Assembly (NCBI GenBank): GCA_030141605.1
Contig: JAQGDQ010001514.1
Span: 1 to 36,887 of the forward strand
Source: Tubiluchus corallicola
Lineage: Eukaryota; Priapulida; Priapulimorpha; Priapulimorphida; Tubiluchidae
Direction: 5' to 3'
Length of the DNA: 36,887 nt
Part shown: positions 9,945 to 22,252 of the stretch, in pieces
Numbering within the stretch: position 1 is the stretch's first letter
Layout: the number at the start of each line of letters is the position of its first letter
Translations under genes and position numbers: made by a program
Notes under the pieces: model-generated
The model's database searches: none
What the model was told of the DNA's origin: nothing
What the model saw: the letters and a program-made list of their open reading frames with translations, nothing else

Positions 9945-10815
9945 TACTGACAAAATATGCCACCAGAATATTGAGTTTATCAATGCTTCTACTCTACAGC
10001 CTCTTGAGCACTAATCAGCTGGATCTTGTTTTCCTGGTTCTTATTCCCAGTGACCAGGGCATATATTTAATGAATGCATTTTAATCACTCTGTTTGCAAT
10101 AAAAGTTTGCTATTTATTATGCTAGCTGACTTTGTTCCAATACAGTTTTTGAACCAACCCAGGAATGATCTGATAAAAATTCAAGCTTAATTTGTGTATG
10201 CACATATTTCACTAGATATGCTCACAGCATATCTCTCAAGATCTGGAATAGTTCTACACGTTTTCAAGAAAACAGTTTTTGATTTTTCACACAATATACT
10301 CACTTATGATTGACTTCTCCCTCACACGTAGATTCAGTACAGTGCTACAGTCATACACACACGCATTACCAATATATTCTGGCTGGGCTATGGATTCTGG
10401 CACAGCAGAATTCGGAATCACACAAAATCGTGGCACTTCATTTTTCCATTTACTCCATCTGCTTAGCAGGTTGCGAGGAAATCCTTCATCCCAGTCGTTA
10501 CAGGTTGGCCAACACTCTTGGAAAAATTGTTTTTCTCTCGTTGTAAAAGGGGTTAAATTCAAGTGAGATCATACACACGGTCTGTTTGTTGTTTGGATTA
10601 GTATGCCAAATGCCATACAATAATTCACAATTTATAAACGGGTCTCTTACTACAATTGGTAGGACATGCTTTTCATGCACTCTTGCAAGATTTGTTGTAA
10701 GCTGTAAATAACACATGTTTAACTTATCTTGGTGTGCTAGGTAAAAAGCTGACTTAGCAAAATGATAAAATATGCTGGTATGCGATGTAGATAAAATTTC
10801 ATAATAAAACTGCAT
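9945..10815 (-). pseudogene. BEL/Pao retrotransposon pol fragment, copy 2
   Basis: On the minus strand, 10287-10562 reads FTTREKQFFQECW, then NDWDEGFPRNLLSRWSKW. This matches the BEL/Pao region between reverse transcriptase and RNase H, where family members show a PF..RAK.LFQ.LW..G..WD..LP....W pattern. The frame shifts around 10550, and upstream (to 10815) a poorly kept stretch leads into the DPLG-like position. About 300 bases further along, at roughly 9960-10060, the pattern DPAD then CSRGC, ending in FWWH, matches the tether NPADL.SRG and the following WWHGP motif. Two stops fall within it (in the DPAD-CSRG part and just upstream). The RNase H part between the blocks is not recognisable. 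This is an inactive internal fragment without long terminal repeats. Confidence 0.65.
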
Positions 10816-13587
10816 TAAATTTACCGGAAAGTTTCATAGTCTTGTTTGAAGTTTAATTTTACGTAAAGCTGGCATACAAGACAAATTCAACAAATTGCAT
10901 GCAGAAATGGAATATTATTCCTTTATTCATTTATTCGTTCAGGAAAATATTCATGCTGCAAAATTTAAAGCAGATAGAGCTAACAGAGCGCCAGAGCCTT
11001 TTCAGGTATTAAATTAGAAACGATTGCTTAATTTCCTAACAGCAACTTGTCTCCAAAGAACAAAAAAAGTTCGGTTGGAATTATGAATATTAAAGCACGA
11101 AGATGTAGAAACAACAATAGCGGCTACAATGACAGCATCAACAGCAGCAGTGAAACAGAACCTTGACTCTGACAGGAAGGCAGCTGATAGAAAGGATCAT
11201 TATTGCGCGCTATCACGAGATTCCATCAAATTTTGTAAAGTACCATGGTGGAAAATAATAAACTGGCCCTCTATAATTGTACATGCGAACAGATGTACAA
11301 ACAACCCACACGAGCAAGAATAGAGCCTGCCTAAGTATGAGTATTTGGTTGTTTTATTTTTATGCAGCAGTATTATTAAAATATTAGGATTAGATGAAAT
11401 TCTTGTGATCAGTTGAACAGAAATGAAAATTAATGATAATAATACATTTATTATTGACATAATTATTATCTACCTTAATGGAATAAAAAAAATAACGATA
11501 TATGTGATTCGATGACAAGATAATTATTTATTGTGTTTTTTCAAGCAAGGTTATTCTGACACTTATTCTATTACAAAGTTGAAAAAAGTACATGTAGTAC
11601 AAAATAATCTAATACAAACCTGTTTGTGCTTCACAAATTGTCAATTTATGATTTACAGTGTTTTTTCTTTAGTTCATATTCAAAATTTAGGAAGAAACAT
11701 CATAAATAAAATTTTAGTGCAACAAATGCATTACATAATGTAATTGCAATATTTTTGTTGAAATGGATACAAATCTCGAGATGACTAACTGCATCGACAA
11801 GCTATGCACAATTAAAATGAAACAAGTTAAAAAGTCACTACATAAAATTGCATCTGTTCAAATTGTAAGCCCAATATTTTCAACACTAATCTCATCATGT
11901 TCTAAACTCACGTCTCAAAGCAAACTGCTGAGAAATTATCACACAGGTTGTAGGAAAATACTCTTTCACATTGAGAATTAATTACATTTAAAAGAATGTA
12001 GTTTTTAATCAATAATCAAATGCAATATTCAGAAGGCTCCTCTTTATTTTGTCTTTCCTGGGCTTGAAATTCAAGCTTTTAAATTTCAAGTGTGTAATCA
12101 CTCTGCTATGTTTTCTTAAATCTTTCCCAAGTGCGTAATTCCGTCTTAGAATTTTTTCTGCTTTATTTTCTTAACTCCTTCAGTGGCGTCTTTCTCTAGG
12201 CTCCTAGGCAGATTTAATGACACAAGATATTTTTAAGTAAATTTCAGAAATTTTTCATTTCGCAATGAAAAACAAGTTCTAAGACGAATATTTAAGGGCC
12301 TCGAATTTGAAAACTGTTTCTTTTCACAGGGGTAGCAGTTCTTGAATTGTTGATTTGCTCAAGAATGTAATAACATCGAAAAATATTTTAGTTCACTGTA
12401 CGTTTATAGGAAACTATTAATATTTTTAAATCAATGGCAGATAGAATATGAAATGACGCTGAAATAATTTACAAAAATTTCTCCCCCCAGCATTTTCAGT
12501 AATATCTGGTTAACACAGTTTCATGTGTAACGGTATCAGCAGATTTGGCAAAATGTTAATTTTTCACTGAAAAGACAAAATGCCCCAAAATCTTTCTCAG
12601 TTATAGGGCATTCGGTTTAATCAGTTTTTCTTACTTAACTCTTTCTCTGGTGTCATTCTCAGGTGTTCGGGTGTGGGTAATTTACACAAGATGTTAAAAT
12701 GTGGGAAAATATTTTTCTTTGCTTCAGAGCCACTTTAACCCAGCTCAAAATCAGTAAGAGAACTTGAATAAAACAGAATGTAAAGATTCTTTTGTTAACG
12801 ATACTGAGCACTTAATGCTTTCTCCATTTTATCCAAACAGCAATTACTATTAAGCAGTCTCACCCTTTATTATCATAAGAAAAGCTTTTTGCCCAATATT
12901 TGCTATACAAATCCTCTAGAATCCTTTAAGTTCAAAAGGAACAGTTTGCAAACGCAGTTTAATACATTGAATATCTATGATTATATTGTTCATTGGTGGA
13001 TTGGATCTAATGGCATTGATACAGCATGCAGTTTCAACCTTGGACAAAAATTGTTTTGCTATGCAACTATGCTGTCCGTGTTGGTGTTGTAGGTGTCATC
13101 ATCGTCATAATCAATAATCTGTATACAATATGTGTGCTTGTATAGCACAATAGAATAACTTTGTAGAAAGTCATCAACATGTCAAACTGATCTACTGCCC
13201 CCATGTTGTACTATTTTACAATTGCAGATCAACCTACATCAACTTTTTGTTTTTGCATTCTGTCATATCGTTTCACCTTCTGCACGGGATTTACACCAAC
13301 TTGAGTCGACAGTTAATGTTACAGATTTGTTGTATTACCAGGGAACAGCGTTTATTTCAGAAAGTATGTCCACTTTATGTCCAATTATGTACACAATATA
13401 AAGATAAGTTAGTTGGTCTGTTTGTACAACATGCTTGCCTTCGAGAAAACATCTCAAGCCCCCATTATTAAGTTTATTTAGATTTTTCTATTTTCTTGAA
13501 AGCTGTCGTGTTGCTCATGGATAAGTACATAGATGGATAAACAGACAGATTGATATACAAAATATGAAATAGACAAATCTATAGAAG

Positions 13588-13590
<3 letters not shown>
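10816..13590. other. Long AT-rich stretch without recognised gene
   Basis: I found no conserved coding signal on either strand. Short open frames (11129-11323, 11531-11743, 11763-11981, 12889-13092, 13247-13471) have no recognisable motif. Two vaguely similar blocks (about 12170-12290 and 12630-12730, both with CTTAACTC then a GTC and an ACACAAGAT stretch) may be an old direct duplication. The stretch lies beyond the proposed 3' end of the GT8 gene and may contain its 3' untranslated region, but no AATAAA on the minus strand stood out close to 13.6 kb. Confidence 0.5.

Positions 13591-13621
<31 letters not shown>
13591..13621. repeat. (GA)n dinucleotide repeat
   Basis: About 15 uninterrupted GA units lie 80 bases beyond the proposed stop codon of the GT8 gene. 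Confidence 0.98.
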
Positions 13622-13623
<2 letters not shown>

Positions 13624-13702
13624 AAGTTCATGGGCAATAAATCAATTGCAATTTATGCTTTTGGAGTCATTCCATCGTTTTCTGTGATTTTTTTTATCTT
13701 TT

Positions 13703-13855
13703 TCAAGCTGCTTGATTCATAACTCTATGACTATTATGCACTGAAACAACCAACGACTGCAATAAGGAACTGCTATATATATGATGCTGCCACAGATAAT
13801 TCTCTAGCCTTGGAAGTTCACTGGCAACGCATTCAGTTGGATCACACAGAGGCAG
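13703..13855 (-). CDS. GT8 gene, proposed terminal exon 7
   Basis: A strong acceptor (tttctttcag) precedes 50 codons and a TGA. The phase (0) matches the end of exon 6, and the length resembles the short C-terminal tail of GXYLT proteins. The sequence itself (LPLCDPTECVASELPRLENY onward) is not diagnostic. Confidence 0.4.
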   Translation of the reverse strand: MPLCDPTECVASELPRLENYLWQHHIYSSSLLQSLVVSVHNSHRVMNQAA

Positions 13856-16800
13856 CTGAAAGAAACGCAATATTATTTTAGTCACTATGACTAGAATATG
13901 TGGCGCTATTGAACAATCACGAAGATATTACTGACTATATAGTAAGATTTTAACTACTTTTCTATTCAGAATTATATCAGCTATTCAATGGTGTATTTGT
14001 TTAAAAGTGATTTAATTGGACAAAATTAAGAAAAAGACACGCTCATTTCAGGCACACCAACTCAGCCAATAATGTAGCTTAGTCTCGTGGAACTTGGGTG
14101 ATCGTTCACACTAATTTACTAATCGCCGCCTTGATACAGCCAAAGCTGTGCAGTGTTCTGTTGCCAGTCCAGGAAAAACCTGGCTAAATTAAGGTCAAAT
14201 TAAATCTCATCTTTTAACAGGAATTTCTCCTTTTAAGTACTACTCCTCTTAGAAAAATAGAGTAGTCTTGAGGCCAATGTGTATCAGAGTGTTGTGTCTA
14301 GATAGTTGAAATTTCCTGCATTAGCTGATTTTACACAAATGATACATTGCAAACACTGCTGTCACTGAAGGCTTTTTTGAATTTATTTGTCAAAAATAAA
14401 TTTTTAATCTGTCAAAGGTAAGCAAATCCATTTAATATATATCTTTGCATGGAAGTGCATTGCGTGAGGTGTAGAAACATACAAAAATGAACAAACATAA
14501 CGTAATTGCTGCTTACTGAGAGCAGTTTTTCATGAACCCATGCAAAGTGCAGCAAATGCACACTGTCTTGAAAGAGAAAGAGTTAATAGAGAATCATTGA
14601 CAAAAAATCTATTACAGTCCGGTCTTTTTTAATATTTAATATTATGGCATCATGTTTTGGGATGGTATATAAAAAAGTAATCTGGAAGCTCTACAAATAA
14701 TCCAAAACAAAATTCTTAAATTAATATGTTAGGATTTTTTCTGAATTTCAAGCACCGGGTGGCAGTAGTATAAGACAGGTAAAAGGTGTGGGTGTAGTCA
14801 CTTACTTGGCAAAACTTAATGTGTGAATTGAATTTTTGTTATTGTGTCTGCCAAATATTTGTATTTTTTCTTGTCTTAGTGGTACATGTATTTCATCTTC
14901 GAGCCAACTATATGCTGCTATGATGTAAGTAATTAAGAAAATTAAACCACTCCTTTTCTGAACTTCTAAATTTGCATTCACACGTCAGAAAACGTGCTAT
15001 AATACTTCAGGATGTATTTTTGCTATTTAGTTAGCTATGTATTTTGCATTTGATTATTTTGCGCTACACAATGCTTTGTTTCGACTTATCATACAAACTT
15101 TATGTATGTTTTTCTTAATTTGCAGATTAAATGGTAACACTACAAAAAAGAACTTAAATAATATATCATGTAAGGTATGATCATCCCACAATCTACTTGT
15201 GTACTCTTAAAGTGAAAGAAATATATTATATATATTGTCTTCATTTCATTTATCACTATCATAATTCACTTCTTCCTCCTTTCAGTTATCCCTTAATCCA
15301 GTTTCAAATCAACATGATCATCACACAAGATATTCAGTCGAAAACGATATACTTCAACTTTCAAAAACAAATATAACGAAACAGTCTTCAAAATATAACG
15401 CTATTAAAATAAGGTGATCAATTCCACGTGAAATGAAAACTCTTAAAAAAGTTTAAAAAAGAATCAACGAATTGCTTACTACAATGGTATAATTAACTCA
15501 CCACAGTTTGACTCATCCCTGAACTGATCTTGTTCAAATTTATACGTTATACCTTATGAGAATTACTATGTAACGTTAATTGGTGCACTTATCGGAAGGC
15601 GGACTCGAAAACAAATGATCCTTCCTCCTCCTCATTGTGACTGTATATTATATAATGTGTCAAAGTTTTGTTTGTATGATGCACTGTGAAATAAATTTAT
15701 AATTTTAATAATTCTGGAGGTGGTGCACGCTTACAGTGGTGCAAGCCCTGACAAGTTTTTACTTATGGTGCTTGCCGTGAATGGAATATGCATACTGTGA
15801 TATCATAATCATTAATATCTAATGTATACATACTTTTTTCATTGTTTGCATAGACTGTATAACTGTATTCCCAAATAAATAAATTACCAGCCCTGTAAAA
15901 AAAATCATTAATATTGTTTAGTCTTTCCTACATTATATTTTTACGTTGTTGCAGCTTAATTACATTTATAACGAATCTCCACATGTTCTTGCGCTCGACG
16001 GTGTTATTTTTACTTTGTTCTCATGGTTGTAAATATGTATGCATGTATCTGTTTAGCAATTCACAAGTCATCCGAACGATGAGTGTATCTATTAATTAGA
16101 AGCAAGAGTATAGATAGTTGAATACCAAGAGACCATATTGGATGTCATCATACTTAAAGTTGTTTAAAAAATGACACTATGTGTTTTGCAATATACGAAG
16201 CTTAAGTTTTAAAGTGATATGAATTGTATGTATTTGCCAGGAAATTACACATCTCGCTACTCTAAAAGCAACTCACCTACTTTGAACCTACTTTGACAAC
16301 GTTTTCTATATGTTTTCTTGGAATTGGTGTTAATGCATTGTTATGTCTGTGCATACAATTGATAACAACTTACATTTTGATACAGCTGATATATTAAGTC
16401 TGTGCATCAAATTGATAATAACTTACATTTTGATACAGCTGATATATCATTCTCACCAATAGAAACTCAGGAAAATTCGAAGAATTTCTGTAAAAATGCA
16501 TTGCCGTGCCATGAAGAATACCAAGTCCATTAACTTTTGCAGATTTACATATTTGATTTTGTCGAATAATATCCATTGCGATGTTCCATTCACATGGTAG
16601 GACAAAGATTCTATCTGCAATATGATAATCTGCACTTAAATCTCGTTTCTGAGGAAGATAAACAAATGGCATTTATTAATTTGACAGCACTCATCGGGCA
16701 TTTCTCCTTTTCACAGTAAATGAAAATTTGATTAAATCTACAATCAATTTTTTACCAATGCCAGGAACTTGACACTATAATAGAACTTGCAAGGGTGGCT

Positions 16801-19800
16801 TCTTATTTTGAGCACATGAAAAGAATTTTCAAATATTTGCTTGTTATTAACTTTTAATCTAATAATTGCAGACTTCACTTAATGTTATTTCCTGTTTGCA
16901 GTTGCATTCCGACTACGACGTTAAACTGAACATAATCAGTTTAACATGAACAGACATGACGATTTTAATTATTTCATATTTTGACTCTTGACAATTAAAC
17001 CAAGCTAGTGCTCTATGAACCACCGATTGCGATTATGATTATCATGCAATGTTAAGCATATTTATTTTGCATTTCGTTACCAGTGTGTTTTCTCCCATAA
17101 ATGTTCAATATGCATTGGTCTCCTGTGACAGCATCCTTGTGAAATTCTCTAAGCATTTCAGTTATCTCAGAGGTAAAGTTTACTTTTCGCATGTTGTTTA
17201 ACTTCATCAAAAGTACGCCAGAGTTGAAACCTGAAAATACAGTAGTCTGTTGGCATTAAATAAAATTTGTTGGGGTAACACTTTGTAAGTTGCTACTTAG
17301 GGGTATTCATNCTACGGCAATGTACAAAATCCACGGTTACAAATCAAAACTATGTCATGAGAAGGCTTATGAAAAATTTTTCCTATGTCTAAGCTAAGCC
17401 AAGATCAGCTAAAATAGTCCCCTTGCCAGGCACTTTACGTTGCACAACTCTGACTACGTTTTTACGTTTTGATATAAGTTATGCCATAAAATCAAAACAA
17501 CTTTATATTTCACATATATATATATATATAATACATTCCACCAAAATTAATTATACGATTTAGTTCAAATGTGTAATAGGGCCTTTGTGGTCTCTTGCTT
17601 TATAACAACTTTAAATTTTTCGAATGCACACAATACGGTATAGAGCATTTTCTCCAAGGAGATTAGCTACAGTTGCTTATTGAATTATGTAAACAAGCTT
17701 TTCTGCATTCATGCTGCATTAAACTATTTTCCAAATGTTGTTTTCCAGGAATAGCATGATGAATTCATATAACAAGTTTGTGGCCTATTCGCAGATTATT
17801 TAACGGTATTTAATTCCTATGAAAAAAACAGTCTGTGCAGATTTCTTTTCATTATGAAAGTCACTGAAACGGATACAGTAATACTGTAAACTGTTACTAC
17901 AAACAGATACTGTAATAGTAAATTACTTCTGTTCAGTAAATACTACAGCCTACATTTTAATTATGGTTGTATTCTATGAGGTAATAAATGTTTGCTTTTG
18001 TTTCAGACAGATACCATTCTGTTACCTAGAAGATCCTTTGTAGTTGACGTATAATGAAAGTTACCTGACAAACCAAAAAGGTGATTTTTTAATTTGCTGA
18101 TTCTGTACAAAGTTCCCGGCTTGCCATTGTTCTCCATTACAACACCTAACATCTCATTGCTATTCATCTTGTCAAAATACGACCACAGCAAGTCCAAAGG
18201 CCTGGTAATGATAATGTCAACATCCAAATATATTATTCTACTAATGTTTGGTAAAGCATCCTGCAAAATATAATTATTTTAGAGCTGATTGATAAAAATG
18301 CTCTTATTTTTTATTAGAAATGACAATATCATAAGAACGAGTAAAAAGCAGAGAGCATTTTAATTCAGGAAGCATTTTACTCAGTAATCGCTGTGTTCTG
18401 GGTGGAATTAATGGCATTCAGAAATACTGACCACCATTCCTGTGCATGAACAACACAAACAGGAAGTAGGCAAACCGTTTCCATTACTGTTAAGAATATG
18501 CATTAGCAATCATGATTTTGTGAAGTCCCTTAAATTTTTAATCTTATTTTTACCATTAGCTTAATTTATTCTTGTTGAATGTTATTAACTTTTACAGCCT
18601 TGAATGTTAGAGAAATAATCACTGTTTGTTTTCGATTGCTTTCCCACACTGGAAGTAGTTCGAACGTTTGAACAAACAATAATATTTAGTTAAGCAACAC
18701 TGTCACAATAGATGACTAATGCCTAGAAATAATGACCTTATTGTGACAGGTACTCCAACCATCCAACGCCCAATTGCATGTAGCATAAAAATATATTCAT
18801 TTATTTATATATTGGTGACAACTTTGCACATCATTTCAGTGGGGAGTCTCATATCAACTCAATAGTCAAGTTAGAATTTTTTTGCTGAATATGACTTAAT
18901 TTTTTAAATAAATTCTAACTAGGCCTTAAAGCAAAATCGAAGATTTGCTCCACCACCAAACATTTTGTTGTTTAAGTATATTGCATCTTTAATTAATCAT
19001 AAATGTAGATTACATTTTTTTGTTTTTTTTGCTCTGTGATGATTGTTTCAATAGATACCTATAGTTTTGTCAAAAATGTCTTTGTCTTGTTTCAACTTGT
19101 AAATCATTCTTATCATCTTTCCTGTCAAAGACTGCTAGAGTGCAGTAGAAACACTGAATTTTTCTAATAAAAGTTAATAAAATTTTCACTGTTAAATTAC
19201 ATTATAGCAAAGTAATGTTAAACTAGACTGATATACTAAAAATAATGTAGAAATTTATATAAAAGAACACTCTTGATTGAATGACCTATGAGGCAATTAT
19301 AGGGAGCAGTATGTCTGGAAAGCCTGGAATCAATGACACTAGATGTAGCTAAGTAAAGGAAAAAAGAAAAAAAATGAGATCAGAAAAAGATGGATTACAG
19401 GAAAATTCAGGTATGAAGGGGACGATTTCAATGAACCCTTCTGTTTATGAGTTGAGTGAAGGTTTAAATGCCATAGTTTTTTAATCATGAGGTATTTTTT
19501 TCTGAGCTGTGTCAATAATCCTGAAATTGTCTATTGTAAAAGGGTGATTGTAGCAGGCAGATTATGCTTTCTACAGTTGGCTGTTTGTTTGCTTGCGCTA
19601 TTTTTTGTGCAATACGTTAGTTGTGTGGTAGTCGTTATTATTGTTGCAGCAGTAACAGTCATGTTCGTATGTTACAAATGCAGGAAAGGTATAATACGTC
19701 AAAAAACAAGACGTTATTGCTGACAAATATTGGTCTCATGGATGTTACTGTAAAGATTGCGTTGTCATTTGCTGCTCTTACATCATTGAAAAAAGGTAAC

Positions 19801-22198
19801 TTCATGTACTTGTTTTGCGAAGTGAGCATGCTGTCGATGGTAGAATTGTGATTCTCTGGGTTTTCACTATTGATTATTTTTCTAATCTGTTTTCTAATAA
19901 TGCATTTCACAGCGTTTAGGCCACATTCACTGCTTTAGTTCAATAAGCAAGCTCCATCAATCACTCACTCAAAACCGCAAGAGTTTATTTATATTCTTCT
20001 CCTAAATTAATTTTTCTGCAATCCCTTTTTTCGATGCCCTTATTCCTTTTTGGCTAGGTAAATCTTGTGGCAATGATTCCAGTCTTTCCCTATTCATACC
20101 TGCTCTCGGTGATTGTTCAAAAACTGGCTTCTGTTGACAACCTTGTTATGTAAAACTTCTTATGTGTCAGATCAGTTTTAAATTTCATCATTCAGTTGAG
20201 CAGGAAGTTCTACATAGTTTTTTTTCTTAATTTAACCAGTGATAGTTTGAACTAGAGCGACAAGTATTTGTATTTTGCAAGTGAAGATATATTTTACTTT
20301 AGTCTAAATCTGTAAGCAGACATTATTGGTTTTCAATGTTTTTTAGATTTCCATTATTAGAAAAACAAACGTGTTTCTTCAACAGATTTTCATTTCAGGA
20401 TATACTAGAAGTCTGTAAAGAACTTGCCTTTATGTTATGTATTTATTATTTTATTTCATTTTTGTTTAGTCAAGTTGGAAAACTTGACAAGAAACATACC
20501 ATGGTTAAAATAAGTTTATTCAGGCTGAAAAGAGTAACCTCAAACTGCTGTCAGTAAATAGGCATGTAATTGAACTTACTGCAAGAAAAAGTCTGATGAC
20601 GGCTCCTCTTTTAAAAAAATTTAACCATTTTATTGGAATATTATCTGTTTCATGGAAGGTCAAGCTGATATCTTTGTTCCAACTGCTGACCTAAAAATAA
20701 AAGCAGTTCATGCAAAACACATCGCGATAATCATTGTGATGTTAATTTAATTGAAATTTTCAACAACTGAATTCAAGAAATCCGGAAGGCAGACCTGGTG
20801 TATCTATTCCAGGTTGTTATGCACAAAATATCCTGTTCGTTTCTTTTACGCTCTTACCCAGTTACTTGGTCACCTTAAAAGAAGTGTAGGGTTAACAGCC
20901 TGTACCATTTTACTACGTTTCACTTTATCCCATATATTATTATGCTTTTACAGATGTATAAATTCCAATTATTCCCAGCTTATGCAAAATTATAAATCGT
21001 TAATTTAGTGATCTTCCCAATTAAACAGTGCTCAATACTTTGCATTAACTAGTACAAACAATTAACTATTAGCCGCCCAAGAACAAATAAGGGGAAAATT
21101 TGCTCTCTCATAACATTTACCATACGATTATAATGGGCACCTTTCTCCAAATAATAATTGCCTAATATACCTTTCTTACAGTGTTATAGTATGATGTTGG
21201 TCTATTATATCTATTCCACACTCAGAGGGTATAGCATAATTATTACCCTGATCACAGGGTCATAGACAATGAGTTTACAATTAAGAAAACCACCGACCAA
21301 GAGTTTGTGTGACTGCTAGATGGCTTTCCTTTTACGGAGCACACAGCAGCATCCCTGCCGTAGCCTAGTTTTTCTATTAATTTATGGTTTGAGGTCAAGA
21401 GTTATTGTCCATTTGTAATCTCTTGGTGACTAGATAATATGTGGAATTTGTTATGGTTTATTTGTTTTCGCAGTGAATGAGCATGCGCCAATATGCGATG
21501 TTTTAAATTTTGTTGCTCGCCCTAATTTGGCAAAATTGACTAAGAATAACTACTTTATGTGATTTAAAAATGTAATAGAGTTACGTAGAAATTCTGAATT
21601 TGCAACGTCCTAACGAAGACACTATGAGGTTCTTGGAGAAGAGGGATTTTGAGAACGTTTTAATTTTAAGACGAAATTTTGGCTTACCTATCGCCATTGC
21701 ACTCTTGTATGCTGTAGCCTGGATCACCGGACTACCTGCCATTACTAATGGGCCACCAATCAGCACACTTTCTCATGAGTATGACATGTCTTGGTGACCA
21801 CCCACTCAACAACATTTCACAGCATTGTCGAAGCAGGCACTTCGATCAGCTCATTTAGATGTATGCTGTGACCGCAATTCATCACAGCAGGAGGAACTTT
21901 TGATAAATGTTTTTCTCGCAACATGTCCTCAGAACAATGACAAGATACTATAAGCACTTAAGCAGCTTGCTGCTCTATGCAAACAATAAAACGTGGGTGT
22001 GTGGTTAAAGTAGAGAAACACGTGAGGACTGGCTGAGCGAATGAACATAATCTTCAAAAACCAGATAAAGTAAAAGTAGAAAATATTTTGCTGCCAGAAA
22101 ACTCTTGCTTGCAAAAGTAAAAAAAATAATGCAAGTAGCATTTAATTAATGTATTGTGCACGAAAGCAATTACATATAGGCCTACACTATTACTATTA

Positions 22199-22252
<54 letters not shown>

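Noticed and set aside
10498-10815. 105-codon minus-strand frame as a host gene
   Set aside because: It overlaps and leads by frameshift into the BEL/Pao connection region, so it is best read as part of that pol remnant.
16614-16672. Longer exon 6 starting at the pyrimidine-rich acceptor ttatcttcctcag
   Set aside because: It starts in phase 0, while exon 5 ends in phase 1 at its only visible donor, and it would add residues absent from the family between LNI and FVLPC.
19487-19723. Hydrophobic plus-strand frame that could be a small membrane protein
   Set aside because: Composition-driven valine and cysteine run in AT-rich intron sequence, with overlapping frames on both strands and no family motif.
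21581-21797. Overlapping open frames on both strands, one rich in small hydrophobic residues
   Set aside because: Neither strand shows a recognisable motif or convincing splice sites.
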